Positions 54,256 to 63,608 are shown, counted from the first letter of the stretch. The stretch: DNA of 64,000 nucleotides from Metabacillus halosaccharovorans (GCF_002019635.1 NZ_KV917372.1:1302001-1366000), one strand, 5' to 3'. Made by a program: numbers and translations. The notes: generated from the letters alone by a model not told the origin.

Positions 54256-55536
54256 CTAACGCTCTACTCCGCACCAGTCAACAACCGTTAATGCAATAAT
54301 TTCTGCTGCTTCAAACACTTTGTCTATTTCAATATATTCATTTGGAAAATGGGCTTTTTCTGTCACACCAGGGCCAAAGACAATTGTCGGAGTTGACCCT
54401 ACCTGTGTTAACAAACCACCATCAGTCCCCCATGGTGATGCTTCAATGACAGGCTCTTTCCCTATTACTTCAGAGTAACTAGCTGATAATGTTTTGATCA
54501 TTTCATGACTAAGGTCTACCGCGCCTGGTACCCACCGTGCACCAAACCATTCGAGTGAAACCGGGAAATCATAAAACCATTGATCAATATTCTTAAGCTC
54601 CTTGATCCAGGTCTCTAGTTCCATCTTAGCATGATTCATTGTTTCATCTGGAGAAATGCCCATTCTTCCTTCTAATTTCACAAGGTCAGCAACAGAGGAT
54701 GGCCAATCACCTCCTACTATCTTTCCGATATTGATTGGAATTGGGATTGGAATTTTTTCATATAGAGGATCATGTATTCTCTTATTTCTTCGTTTCTCCA
54801 ACTCTCTTATATGTTCCACAACAAGCATAGCTTTCTCAATTGCACAAACTCCCTCGTAACGTGTTCCCCCATGTGCAGATCTTCCCTTAACGGTTAACCG
54901 AAACCACATAGACCCTTGTTGTTTTGGGAAAATCTTCATATTAGTCGGTTCCGGAATAATCGCTGCATCTGCTTTATATCCCTTTAAAATAGCAGCAAGT
55001 GTCCCAGCCCCTCCACTTTCTTCTTCAATGACACTCTGAAATATAACATCTCCTTTTAAAGGTATTCCAAGAGCCCGAATGGCTGATAAGGCTAAAAGGA
55101 GAGAAACATTCCCCCCCTTCATATCTGTTGCACCACGTCCGTAAAGTTTTCCTGCTATCACTTTCCCGCTATATGGTTGATGATCCCACTGTGCATTATC
55201 TCCCTCAGGCACAACATCAATATGACCATTTAATATAATTGAGCGGCCCTCACCCGTGCCTTTTAATATACCGACAACATTGGGACTGCCTTTAAAATCC
55301 TTCCGGGGTGAAGCAAAGTACGGATGTGTAGCTAGAAATTTCCCATCAGGCTCCCACACTTCCACTTTTAACCCAATCTTTCTAAGTTTTTCAATGACAA
55401 TGGTTTGCGCATATTGCTCATTTCCTTGTGTACTGTTGGCTTGAACGAGCTTTTGCAGCAATTCTATTCCATGGTCACGGTTATGTTGCAGCCAATGATG
55501 AATTTGTTCTCGAAGCATATGCTTTTCATCAGTCAC
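54256..55536 (-). CDS. yodQ: M20 deacylase of the lysine catabolic operon (YodQ)
   Basis: 426 residues, M20 metallopeptidase family (acetylornithine deacetylase type). Metal ligands visible are His105 in NGHIDVVP, Asp138 in GRGATDMKGG and the Glu pair 171-172 in IEEESGG. In the proposed pathway it removes an acyl or acetyl group from an intermediate after lysine has been turned into beta-lysine and acetylated. It is the last gene of kamA-yokU-yodT-yodS-yodR-yodQ, 19 bases after yodR. The start is a GTG at 55536 and is uncertain; an ATG at codon 7 is possible. A weak stem (54212-54241) downstream may terminate the operon. Confidence 0.88.
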   Translation of the reverse strand: MTDEKHMLREQIHHWLQHNRDHGIELLQKLVQANSTQGNEQYAQTIVIEKLRKIGLKVEVWEPDGKFLATHPYFASPRKDFKGSPNVVGILKGTGEGRSIILNGHIDVVPEGDNAQWDHQPYSGKVIAGKLYGRGATDMKGGNVSLLLALSAIRALGIPLKGDVIFQSVIEEESGGAGTLAAILKGYKADAAIIPEPTNMKIFPKQQGSMWFRLTVKGRSAHGGTRYEGVCAIEKAMLVVEHIRELEKRRNKRIHDPLYEKIPIPIPINIGKIVGGDWPSSVADLVKLEGRMGISPDETMNHAKMELETWIKELKNIDQWFYDFPVSLEWFGARWVPGAVDLSHEMIKTLSASYSEVIGKEPVIEASPWGTDGGLLTQVGSTPTIVFGPGVTEKAHFPNEYIEIDKVFEAAEIIALTVVDWCGVER

Positions 55537-55555
55537 CCTTCATCCCTCATCTCTT

Positions 55556-56218
55556 TTATATACCAATAACCTTTATTTCGTCTGAGATTTGCAGAGGTGC
55601 ATTTGTTTTTGACATCACATCATGAACTGTAAATGGCGCCATGACTTCTGTTAATCGTAACCCTTGTTCTGTTACTTCCATTACTCCCATTTCTGTAATG
55701 ATTAAGCTGACACACTCTTTAGCAGTTAATGGTAAAGTACATTCTTTCACAATTTTCGATTCACCTTTTTTATTACAATGATTCATTAATACAATGACAC
55801 GCTTTGCCTTTTTCGCAAGTTCCATTGCTCCACCAATTCCTGGAACTCTTTTTCCTGGGACAATCCAGTTAGCTAAATCTCCTTTCTGACTAACTTCAAG
55901 TCCTCCTAAAATCGTAATATCTAAATATCCTGACCGAATCATGCCAAAAGCTGTTGAACTATCAAAATAGGAAGCTCCTGAAACAACGGTAACCGGAAAG
56001 CCTCCTGCATTACATAATGTTGGATTTTCCATACCCTTTTCAGGTGATCCACCCATGCCGAGAATTCCATTTTCCGCATGAAACATAACTTGGAGGTGCG
56101 GTGATAGATGATTCGGTACAAGGGACGGGATACCAATCCCTAAGTTGACAATCATACCCTCTTTAATTTCCTGAGCTGCCCTCTTTGCCAAGCGATTCCG
56201 TTCATCAAGTGAATTCAC
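55556..56218 (-). CDS. yodR: CoA-transferase subunit B (YodR)
   Basis: 220 residues, beta subunit of a 3-oxoacid/butyrate-acetoacetate CoA-transferase type enzyme. The nucleotide- and CoA-binding pattern NLGIGIPSL, the catalytic Glu in FHAENGILGMG and GGLEVSQKGDLANW are visible. Works with YodS. The GTG at 56218 gives the family's usual length; a longer frame from a TTG at 56263 overlaps yodS by 26 bases and is less likely, though the AGGGAG site is 12 bases from the GTG. Confidence 0.85.
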   Translation of the reverse strand: MNSLDERNRLAKRAAQEIKEGMIVNLGIGIPSLVPNHLSPHLQVMFHAENGILGMGGSPEKGMENPTLCNAGGFPVTVVSGASYFDSSTAFGMIRSGYLDITILGGLEVSQKGDLANWIVPGKRVPGIGGAMELAKKAKRVIVLMNHCNKKGESKIVKECTLPLTAKECVSLIITEMGVMEVTEQGLRLTEVMAPFTVHDVMSKTNAPLQISDEIKVIGI

Positions 56219-56237
56219 AATTCCATCACTCTCCCTA

Positions 56238-56945
56238 TCATTCCCAGGCCCATTTCCAATCAATTCCCTGGCTATTTATCACCATATCTACATAAATACC
56301 CGGGGTTATAATATGTTCCGGATCTAGTTCACCACGTTCGACAATTTCTTCTGCTTCAACAATCGTATACTGACCCGCCATAGCTACTAAAGGATTTGTG
56401 TTTCTCGCACTCGTTTCATAGAGAACGTTTCCGAAAGTATCGGCTTTTTTTGCATAAACAATAGAAATATCGGCAGTTAGTGCAGTTTCTACTAAAAATT
56501 CCTTTCCATCGACTAAGATTTTTTGCTTTCCTGTTTCGATCATACTATCAAGCCCTATGTCTGTTAAAATCCCTACTAGACCAACTCCTCCTGCACGAAT
56601 CCTCTCGGCGAGTGTTCCCTGTGGCGAAAACTCCACTTCCATTTTCCCTTCCATCATGAGCTGACCTGCAATAGGATTTGAACCAATATGAGAAACGATT
56701 AGCTTTTTAGCTTTTCCCTGACTAACCAATTTTCCAATCCCAATAGTAGGAAAACCCGCATCATTTCCAATTAATGTTAGGTCCTTTACACCTTTCTGAA
56801 GTATGCCATTAATTAAAGTCGGGGGATTACCAACACCGCCAAAGCCTCCAAACATGAGGGAACAGCCACTGTGAATATAGGATAAAGCTTCATCTAAGGT
56901 GCCTACTTTATTCATTCTTTTCATCTGGTGTGTTTGTTCCGTCAT
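56238..56945 (-). CDS. yodS: CoA-transferase subunit A (YodS)
   Basis: 235 residues, alpha subunit of the CoA-transferase. It contains GGFGGVGNPPTLI (CoA site), SPQGTLAERIRAGG and ITPGIYVDMVI, all characteristic. Together with YodR it would move CoA onto a carboxylic acid derived from beta-lysine. The ATG at 56945 lies eight bases after GGAGG and overlaps the end of yodT. Confidence 0.88.
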   Translation of the reverse strand: MTEQTHQMKRMNKVGTLDEALSYIHSGCSLMFGGFGGVGNPPTLINGILQKGVKDLTLIGNDAGFPTIGIGKLVSQGKAKKLIVSHIGSNPIAGQLMMEGKMEVEFSPQGTLAERIRAGGVGLVGILTDIGLDSMIETGKQKILVDGKEFLVETALTADISIVYAKKADTFGNVLYETSARNTNPLVAMAGQYTIVEAEEIVERGELDPEHIITPGIYVDMVINSQGIDWKWAWE

Positions 56946-58290
56946 GTCCGACACCTCCTACTTCTTTTTGAATCTCTAATACTACTTCCTTTAATATGGA
57001 AACAAGTTCATCCATTTGACTTTTCGTAATAATAAACGGTGGTGAAATAATAATGGCATCACCATGGGCACCTTCTTGGCCGGCTGAGGATGGATAAACG
57101 AGCAAGCCTTTTTCTCTTGCCTTTCCTACGATCTTATTAGTTATCATGAGCTTTTTATCAAATGGTCGTTTTGTTGACTTATCGGATACAAATTCAACAC
57201 CAATCATAAGACCTATCCCACGAATATCCCCTATAATCTTCGACTCTCCTAATTCAAAAAGTAGCTTTTGAAGCAAATACTCTCCCTGAACCTTCACATT
57301 TTGAACTAATTGATATTTTTCAATGTATTGAAGAACAGCCAAGGCTGTAGCGGCAGATTGAGGATTTGCACTATACGTATGACCGCTCATGACAGAGTTT
57401 GAGCCTTGCAGAATTGGTTTCATTACTTTTTCACTAGCTAAAGTGGCCGCAATAGCTGTATAGCCTGCACTCATCCCCTTCCCCAAAGCGATAATATCCG
57501 CTTGTACTCCCCAATGATGTAAACCAAACATTTCACCTGTTCGCCCTATTCCTGTCATAACTTCATCGGCAATAAAGAGGATGTTATACTTGTTGCAAAT
57601 TTCTTTAACTTGCTGATAATATCCATCCGGAGGAATGATCACACCACCTGCCGCCCCAATAATCGGCTCCGCAATAAATGCCGCGATCTGCCCGGGACCA
57701 ATTCTTTTTATCGCAGTTTCAATTTCATTTGCACAGGCTAGCTGACAAGAGGGATATGTTTTCTTTAATGAGCATTGATAGCAATATGGTGCTGAGACTG
57801 CGGGATAATCTTCAAGTATAGATACAAATCGTTCACGACGACTCACATGTCCGGACATTGATAAAGCACCAAGTGTAATTCCGTGGTAACTCACCCATCT
57901 GGACAATATTTTATTTTTCTTTAAATACCCTTGCTCCTGCCAGTGTTGAATCGCGATTTTCATCGCTGTTTCTGTAGCTTCCGACCCGCTGTTCACAAAA
58001 AAGGACCAATAATCCTCATCAGCATTCAAAAGTTCATTTAATTTTACTGCAAGCTTTTCTGCCGGTTCTGATGTGAATTGTGAGCGATAAACAAATGAAA
58101 CTTTGTTTGCTTGCTCATGCATAGCCTCTATTATCTCAGATACTCCATGACCAATACTTGTTGTCACGGCTCCTGAAGATCCATCTATATACCGCTTGCC
58201 ATCTTTGTCATACAAATAGATTCCTTCACCATGTGTCACAGTAGGATACTCTTCCTTCATACTCGGCTTGATTAACAAAGATCGATTCAT
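56908..58290 (-). CDS. yodT: class III PLP aminotransferase (YodT)
   Basis: 460 residues. Class III (omega) aminotransferase with NSGSEATETAMK near residue 99, IADEVMTGIGRTG near 226, and the PLP lysine in ALGKGMSAGY near 258. It should transfer the amino group of (acetyl-)beta-lysine to an oxoacid. It contains an unusual pair of cysteine motifs (APYCYQCSLKKTYPSCQLAC, around residues 166-185) which may bind a metal. The gene starts 29 bases after yokU; GTGAGG precedes the ATG. Confidence 0.88.
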   Translation of the reverse strand: MNRSLLIKPSMKEEYPTVTHGEGIYLYDKDGKRYIDGSSGAVTTSIGHGVSEIIEAMHEQANKVSFVYRSQFTSEPAEKLAVKLNELLNADEDYWSFFVNSGSEATETAMKIAIQHWQEQGYLKKNKILSRWVSYHGITLGALSMSGHVSRRERFVSILEDYPAVSAPYCYQCSLKKTYPSCQLACANEIETAIKRIGPGQIAAFIAEPIIGAAGGVIIPPDGYYQQVKEICNKYNILFIADEVMTGIGRTGEMFGLHHWGVQADIIALGKGMSAGYTAIAATLASEKVMKPILQGSNSVMSGHTYSANPQSAATALAVLQYIEKYQLVQNVKVQGEYLLQKLLFELGESKIIGDIRGIGLMIGVEFVSDKSTKRPFDKKLMITNKIVGKAREKGLLVYPSSAGQEGAHGDAIIISPPFIITKSQMDELVSILKEVVLEIQKEVGGVGHDGTNTPDEKNE

Positions 58291-58319
58291 ACAATCGCCT
58301 CACTCTCTTGCTGACAAGC

Positions 58320-58592
58320 TTAAAATTTAAAGTAATTCCTTTTTAGTAATCTAGGTTGTGACATTAAGACATCAAATTCAATTGTATGTTTTAATCTCTT
58401 TGTATCTATTAACATAAGCTGGTCTTCAAGTTCTTCAATCGTTTTCTCTGTTTGATATTCCATCCCACATAATGAACAATAGACACCAGGTGTGTTAGTT
58501 ATTTCAATCGCTCTTGTTCCATCCGGCAACTCCCAGTAAACCGTACATGCTTTCTCTTTGGCTCCTTCAGCTTCACACCATTCACATTTCAT
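58320..58592 (-). CDS. yokU: YokU family zinc-finger protein
   Basis: 90 residues with a C-x2-C pair at the start (MKCEWCEAEGAKEK) and a second C-x2-C (GVYCSLCGMEYQ), giving a YgiT-type zinc finger. YokU is encoded beside kamA in several Bacillus species; its role in the pathway is unknown. I use the ATG at 58592, 11 bases after GAGGTGA; a longer start overlaps the kamA stop codon. Confidence 0.8.
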   Translation of the reverse strand: MKCEWCEAEGAKEKACTVYWELPDGTRAIEITNTPGVYCSLCGMEYQTEKTIEELEDQLMLIDTKRLKHTIEFDVLMSQPRLLKRNYFKF

Positions 58593-58608
58593 CTGTAAAG
58601 ATTTCACC

Positions 58609-60009
58609 TCACGTTTCATCCTGAGCTGTCTTCTTTTGCTGTGCCAAATACTTCTTTTCCTTTAATTCATCGCGTTTTTCACGCTTATCTTTTAATGTTG
58701 AATATGCAGGGTTTTGTTGAAAGCTTTGTCTGCGGTTATAACGCTCAAGTGAATTCGGGACAAGATTAAATTGTTCATCATTTAATAATGATGTAATCCC
58801 TGTTTTTGAAGGCTTTAAATCATGGCCAGAATAAATTTCTCTAAAATAATCATCAGCTCGGCCTGCGATATAATTTTCCGGTTCCGGATATGTTGTAATG
58901 ACTCCTTCAAAATTTCGTAGTACTGTTTTCGTTGGACTTTGTGAAATTAAATAGTTTGGCTGCAAGGTGATTTTTCCACCTCCACCAGGAGCATCGACAA
59001 CAAAGGTTGGTACAGCATATCCACTTGTGTGACCTCGCAGCCCTTCTATAATTTCCAACCCTTTTGAAATAGGTGCCCGGAAGTGACCAATTCCCTCCGA
59101 AAGATCGCATTGATAAATATAATAAGGACGAACTCTGATTTTCACTAGATCATGCATAAGCTTTTTCATGATCGGTACACTGTCATTAATACCGGCTAAA
59201 ATAACAGCCTGGTTGCCAACCGGTACACCGGCATTAACCAACATTTCACATGCACGCTTTGATTCTTCAGTAATTTCAATTGATGTATTGAAATGAGTAT
59301 TCAGCCACACCGGATGATACTTTTTTAAAATCTTGCAAAGATTTTCTGTAATTCGTTGTGGAAACACTACAGGAGCTCTCGTACCAATTCGAATGATTTC
59401 CACATGTGGAATTTCGCGTAAATTTTTTAATATATATTCAAGTATATTGTCATTTATTAGTAGGCCATCACCGCCCGAGAGCAGAACATCACGTACCTCA
59501 GGTGTATGTCTAACATATTCAATTGCCGCATCTAATTGTTTTTTTGGTACACCCATGCCGATTTGTCCTGAGAATCTTCGACGAGTACAATAACGGCAAT
59601 ACATTGAGCATTGATTGGTCACGAGGAAAAGAACGCGATCAGGATAACGGTGGGTTAACCCGGCTACAGGTGAATCTTCATCCTCTTCCAAAGGATCTTC
59701 TAGATCATATTTCGTTTTATGAATTTCTTCGCCAATTGGGACAGATTGCATCCGAATTGGACATCTTGTATCTGTAGGGTTCATAAGAGCAGCATAATAT
59801 GGAGTAATATTTAATGGGATCGTTTTCGTGGAGATTTTAACTCCTTCTTCTTCTTCAGGAGTAAGATCAATGACTTTTTTCAAATCATCAAGTGTACGAA
59901 TAGTATTTGTTAATTGCCAAATCCAATCATTCCATTTTTCTTCCGGTACATCCTTCCACAACTCAATGTCCTTCCAATGACGCTTTGGTTTATATAAATC
60001 ATATAACAT
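58609..60009 (-). CDS. kamA: L-lysine 2,3-aminomutase
   Basis: 466 residues. Radical-SAM enzyme that moves the alpha-amino group of lysine to the beta carbon, using PLP, a [4Fe-4S] cluster and S-adenosylmethionine. The cluster cysteines are Cys134, Cys138 and Cys141 in CSMYCRYCTRR; LSGGDGLL contacts SAM; the PLP lysine is Lys346 in PGGGGKITLQP. The C-terminal 50 residues are a charged tail (DKREKRDELKEKKYLAQQKK) not needed for the core. First gene of its operon; a strong sigma-54 promoter lies 39-55 bases upstream, and AAGGGGG precedes the ATG. Confidence 0.95.
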   Translation of the reverse strand: MLYDLYKPKRHWKDIELWKDVPEEKWNDWIWQLTNTIRTLDDLKKVIDLTPEEEEGVKISTKTIPLNITPYYAALMNPTDTRCPIRMQSVPIGEEIHKTKYDLEDPLEEDEDSPVAGLTHRYPDRVLFLVTNQCSMYCRYCTRRRFSGQIGMGVPKKQLDAAIEYVRHTPEVRDVLLSGGDGLLINDNILEYILKNLREIPHVEIIRIGTRAPVVFPQRITENLCKILKKYHPVWLNTHFNTSIEITEESKRACEMLVNAGVPVGNQAVILAGINDSVPIMKKLMHDLVKIRVRPYYIYQCDLSEGIGHFRAPISKGLEIIEGLRGHTSGYAVPTFVVDAPGGGGKITLQPNYLISQSPTKTVLRNFEGVITTYPEPENYIAGRADDYFREIYSGHDLKPSKTGITSLLNDEQFNLVPNSLERYNRRQSFQQNPAYSTLKDKREKRDELKEKKYLAQQKKTAQDET

Positions 60010-60047
60010 GATTCTTTCCCCCTTACTTTTGCTATCAACAATAGATA

Positions 60048-60064
60048 TGCAAATTCTATGCCAA
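60048..60064 (-). promoter_or_regulatory. sigma-54 (SigL) promoter of the kamA operon
   Basis: The minus strand reads TTGGCATAGAATTTGCA: the -24 GG and -12 GC elements with the exact spacing (TGGCA, then TTGCA after 6 bases). The start point would be near 60037, 28 bases before the kamA ATG. An activator of sigma-54 is encoded 1.1 kb upstream (kamR). Confidence 0.88.
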
Positions 60065-60192
60065 AAACGAAAGTGAGGGGTGACTTTTTAAATTTTTTCG
60101 TACCATTAGCTATTTTCTGCAAAAAAAGAATGATATTAGGACATTATGATATTATGCGAAGATTGTAATAAGAATTTCGAATCGAATATTTC

Positions 60193-60241
60193 GCCAAAAT
60201 TTCAGCAGCTTTTAGTAGATTGCAACTGCTGAATTTTCGGC
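60193..60241. promoter_or_regulatory. inverted repeat, candidate enhancer for the kamA promoter
   Basis: Left arm 60193-60208 (GCCAAAATTTCAGCAG) and right arm 60226-60241 (CTGCTGAATTTTCGGC), complementary apart from one base gap on each side, with a 17-base spacer. Its centre is about 180 bases upstream of the predicted start point, the usual place for binding sites of sigma-54 activators. It has no T run and is not a good terminator. Binding by KamR is inferred. Confidence 0.6.
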
Positions 60242-60271
60242 AATAAGAAGAAAATTTGGCATCTTCTTTTG

Positions 60272-61123
60272 CTAAGATGATAAATCCTTCCCCCAGATAT
60301 TCATATCTTCAAGCTTATCGTATATATAGCAATTATTTATGAGTCTTCCATGATATTGATATCCAAGTTGATAAAAAGCATAATTCATCCCGAATGATAA
60401 AGCTCGTGCCAAAGAGTAAGTATAATATATTCCATTTTTTCTCAAATCTTGTTCTAAATACATAAGCAACTTTTTCATGAGCCCATGTTTGCGGTGAACT
60501 TTTAATGTTGCACAATCTGTAAGCTCAGCATTATGATAAATAGAGTTTACATCAGCAGAGGCAGCACTAACAATTTCATTTTGATACTCAACAAGGTAAA
60601 AATAAGTTCCACCTTCAATCATGGTTTTAACATATTGTTGATCATTCATTGGCGTTGGATAAACTTGAAAGACCTTTCCGTATAATTCAGCAAGCTGCCG
60701 GGTATCACCCACTTCTGCTTTCCGGAAACTATAATCAGTTGGTACTAACTTATCATTCATGTTACGCCCTTTATTTTTAATATCCTGAAGAATTTCATTT
60801 TCTTTCACCCAGTATTGACTTGTTCTTCGTTCATTTTTGGTATATAAAGTCATAACATAATTGTGCGTCCCACTAAAATATCCAGGAATCACTCCTTCGA
60901 GTTCATATCCATGACTTAATAATTCTCGCCAATGCTCGGGATGTGAATAAAATAGTACTTTTTCACAGAAATCTTCATTAGAAATATGACTAATTTCCTG
61001 CAAAATTTGTGTCATATTTCCCCGGTAATGATCAATTCTAATTCTTTTGTTAAAATAATCCAGAAAGAGCTCAAGTTGATAATCAGAAGTTGATAATTTT
61101 ACGGTCTTATAAGGTTTTGCCAT
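60272..61123 (-). CDS. ablB: beta-lysine N6-acetyltransferase
   Basis: 283 residues: an N-terminal segment (LSTSDYQLELFLDYFNKRIRID, EKVLFYSHPEHWRELLSHGYELEGVIPGYF) typical of AblB/YodP and a C-terminal GNAT domain (YSFRKAEVGDTRQLAELYGKVFQ, EIVSAASADV, LKVHRKHGLMKKLLMYLE). It acetylates beta-lysine made by KamA; N6-acetyl-beta-lysine serves as an osmolyte in archaea and as a catabolic intermediate in Bacillus. Here it lies upstream of the kamA promoter and 35 bases after kamR, so it is probably read with kamR, unlike in Bacillus subtilis where yodP lies inside the kamA operon. GGGAGGG precedes the ATG. Confidence 0.9.
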   Translation of the reverse strand: MAKPYKTVKLSTSDYQLELFLDYFNKRIRIDHYRGNMTQILQEISHISNEDFCEKVLFYSHPEHWRELLSHGYELEGVIPGYFSGTHNYVMTLYTKNERRTSQYWVKENEILQDIKNKGRNMNDKLVPTDYSFRKAEVGDTRQLAELYGKVFQVYPTPMNDQQYVKTMIEGGTYFYLVEYQNEIVSAASADVNSIYHNAELTDCATLKVHRKHGLMKKLLMYLEQDLRKNGIYYTYSLARALSFGMNYAFYQLGYQYHGRLINNCYIYDKLEDMNIWGKDLSS

Positions 61124-61158
61124 CTCTGGATCCCTCCCTTTCTTTCAAATAAACCCTT

Positions 61159-62547
61159 TTACAAAAGCCTGTATTTCTTCATCTTATATTGTAATGTTTG
61201 CCTGGGAATTTCCAGAAGAATCGACGCCTTTAGTACATTACCTTTAGTTGTGTTTAATGCCTGTTTAATCATATTTTTTTCGGTTTGTTCTACGATTTTC
61301 CTCAAAGGTTGAATACTTACTTTCTCCATCAATTTTTCTTTTTTCATAAATGAAGGTAAATGTCTAACAGTTAATAAATCTTCTTTTTCGACCATATTCA
61401 TCGCAAACTCAATGGTATGTTCAAGTTCCCTTACATTGCCCGGCCAATCATGTTGATTTAATGTATCTAGTACATGCTCTTCAACACCTATCACAAGTTT
61501 ATTAAAGAGGTAGTTATATTTTTGAATAAAGTGATGTGTTAATAAAGCTATATCCCCTTTACGATCTCGTAGTGGTGGAAGCTCCAGAAAAAACACATTT
61601 AGTCGATAATATAAATCTGTACGCAAAGCTTTCTTTTCTATGAGTATGGAAGGATGTTCATTCATAGCCACGATAATTCGTACATCAACTGCATATGAGT
61701 CTGTTCCGCCTACTCGACGTATGATGCCATCTTCCAATACACGCAAAAGCTTTGTTTGAAATTCAAGTGGCATTGTGTGAATTTCATCTAGAAATAATGT
61801 TCCACCGTGAGCCAGTTCAAATAATCCCGCTCGATCAACTGATCCGGTAAAACTACCTTTCTTTGTTCCAAATAAGATGCTTTCAAGTAAAGAGTCTGGC
61901 AAAGATGAACAGTTTTGGGCTATGAATGGACCATTTTGTCTTGAGGATGCTTGATGGATAGATTGGACAAGCAGTTCTTTTCCGGTACCTGTTTCTCCAA
62001 ATATCATCACAGGTGATGAACTATTGCCTGCTTTCTTGGCAAGAGTAATGACATCTCTCATGGCATCCGACGCAGTAATAATATCATCCCAATTGTACTT
62101 TGCACCTGTATTTTTTACAGGCTTAGATTGTTGTCCATTTACTTTTTCCTGAAGCTCAAGGAGCTTTTGTGACAGCTGCTTAACCTTTGTGAAATCCTTC
62201 GCAATCTCGATTGCTCCAACTATTTTATCGCCAACTTTAATCGGCAGTGTCGTATTAACTGTATCAATTAGCAATCCTTTATTATTTTTATAGGTTTGGG
62301 ATTGCTGATAAATAGGTCTTCCTGTTTCGATAACCTTTAATAAAGTACTTGTTTGTTTACTTAATGAAGGAAACACATCTAACACATGCAATCCAAGAAC
62401 TTCATCAATCTCAACACCATCGTGTTCTGCAGCCACCTGATTATAAAATATCGTTATTCCTTCGTAATTTACGGCATGAATGGCTTCATCTATGCTACTT
62501 AAAATGGCTTCAAGCATTTGCTTCGTTTCAAACGTTTTTAATATCAC
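61159..62547 (-). CDS. kamR: sigma-54-dependent activator of the kam locus
   Basis: 462 residues: PAS sensor domain (about 10-120), AAA+ domain with Walker A GETGTGKE (184-191) and Walker B LFLDEIH (about 251-257), and a C-terminal Fis helix-turn-helix (NTTKGNVLKASILLEIPRQTLQYKMKKYRLL). The sigma-54-contacting loop reads GSFTGS instead of the usual GAFTGA. Adjacent to kamA and ablB, it most likely drives the SigL promoter in front of kamA; from memory the Bacillus thuringiensis kam locus is controlled this way. The start is a GTG at 62547, nine bases after AGAGG; an ATG two bases upstream is out of frame and meets TGA at once. Confidence 0.88.
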   Translation of the reverse strand: MILKTFETKQMLEAILSSIDEAIHAVNYEGITIFYNQVAAEHDGVEIDEVLGLHVLDVFPSLSKQTSTLLKVIETGRPIYQQSQTYKNNKGLLIDTVNTTLPIKVGDKIVGAIEIAKDFTKVKQLSQKLLELQEKVNGQQSKPVKNTGAKYNWDDIITASDAMRDVITLAKKAGNSSSPVMIFGETGTGKELLVQSIHQASSRQNGPFIAQNCSSLPDSLLESILFGTKKGSFTGSVDRAGLFELAHGGTLFLDEIHTMPLEFQTKLLRVLEDGIIRRVGGTDSYAVDVRIIVAMNEHPSILIEKKALRTDLYYRLNVFFLELPPLRDRKGDIALLTHHFIQKYNYLFNKLVIGVEEHVLDTLNQHDWPGNVRELEHTIEFAMNMVEKEDLLTVRHLPSFMKKEKLMEKVSIQPLRKIVEQTEKNMIKQALNTTKGNVLKASILLEIPRQTLQYKMKKYRLL

Positions 62548-62738
62548 ATGAAACCACCTCTATTCCAGCCAAACTATGGAGTTAATCGGTCCATATTCCC
62601 ATTTTATTAAATGAAGGAAAGATGTATGCTGTGTCCTGAGAGCCCTCTATTACCAAAAATATCTTTTATCGTACCCTTATGTGAAATGAAATGACCTTAA
62701 TCTAATATCCGCTTGAAAAAAGCAAATTTAAGCAATAT

Positions 62739-63521
62739 TTATTTCTTTCTTAAACTTGCCCTTCCATTTTCCCATGTAACTGATACTTTACATTCAAAGA
62801 GCTCAGTAAGCTTCTCATCTGAAAGCATATCTTTTGTTAGACCAGAATCAAATACCTGACCATTTTTTAATAAAAGTGTGTGTGTAAAGATTGGTAAAAT
62901 TTCTTCGACATGGTGTGTAACATAAAGAAGAGTTGGCGCAGTGCTCTTTTCTGATATGTGAGTTAATGCGTCCAATAACTGCTCACGGGCTAAAAAATCC
63001 AACCCTGTAGTCGGCTCATCAAGAATGAGTAATTCAGGGTCTGCCATTAGCGCGCGGGCAATAAGTACCCTTTGTCTCTCTCCTTGGGAAAGAGTTTCAT
63101 ATGGCCTATCAGCATAAGAAAGACAATGTAGTTCCTCTAATAATCCAATTGCTTTTTCTCTTATTTCTTCAGTCGGCTTTTCATATAAGCCGATCGATGC
63201 ATAAGCTCCACTTAATACAATTTCAAAAGCACTGTCAGAAGGATAGAATTTTTGTTGGAGTCTAGAAGAAACGAGACCAATCTTTTGGCGAAGCTTTTCT
63301 GCTAAATAATCGCGGCCAAAGACCTTATCTAATACCTTTATAGAACCTTGTGTTGGAAAATAATAAGCACATAGCATGTTTAATAGCGCCGTTTTCCCAG
63401 CCCCATTCAATCCATATAACACCCAATTCTCATGTTGGTTAATGTGCCAATTGATATTTTGCAATATCCACTGTCCATTTCTTTTTAATGAAACCTGATC
63501 TAACTCAATTATTTTCTCCAT
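62739..63521 (-). CDS. ABC transporter ATP-binding protein (YlmA-like)
   Basis: 260 residues, a single ATPase domain: Walker A LNGAGKTAL near 40, signature LSQGERQRVLIARA near 144, Walker B LLILDEPTTGLD and the H-loop YVTHHVEEI. It resembles YlmA and the molybdate-type ATPase group; no permease or binding-protein gene lies next to it. It could serve a transporter encoded elsewhere or have a non-transport role. GGAGAG precedes the ATG. It lies on the same strand as the LysE-family gene upstream but after its terminator. Confidence 0.78.
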   Translation of the reverse strand: MEKIIELDQVSLKRNGQWILQNINWHINQHENWVLYGLNGAGKTALLNMLCAYYFPTQGSIKVLDKVFGRDYLAEKLRQKIGLVSSRLQQKFYPSDSAFEIVLSGAYASIGLYEKPTEEIREKAIGLLEELHCLSYADRPYETLSQGERQRVLIARALMADPELLILDEPTTGLDFLAREQLLDALTHISEKSTAPTLLYVTHHVEEILPIFTHTLLLKNGQVFDSGLTKDMLSDEKLTELFECKVSVTWENGRASLRKK

Positions 63522-63590
63522 AAGTACTCTCCTGAATTTTTTGATTATTTTGATCGTACCATAGATATTTGGGCTAGAAAAAGAAAAATA

Positions 63591-63608
63591 GACGATTTAA
63601 TAATCGTC
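63591..63608 (-). terminator. terminator of the LysE-family gene
   Basis: GACGATT (63591-63597) and AATCGTC (63602-63608) form a hairpin five bases after the stop codon, followed on the minus strand by TATTTTTC. Confidence 0.7.

Noticed and set aside
60256-60272. Plus-strand TTGGCAT...TTGC, resembling a sigma-54 promoter
   Set aside because: The spacing is one base too long and it points away from every gene that could use it; the minus-strand site at 60048-60064 is exact.
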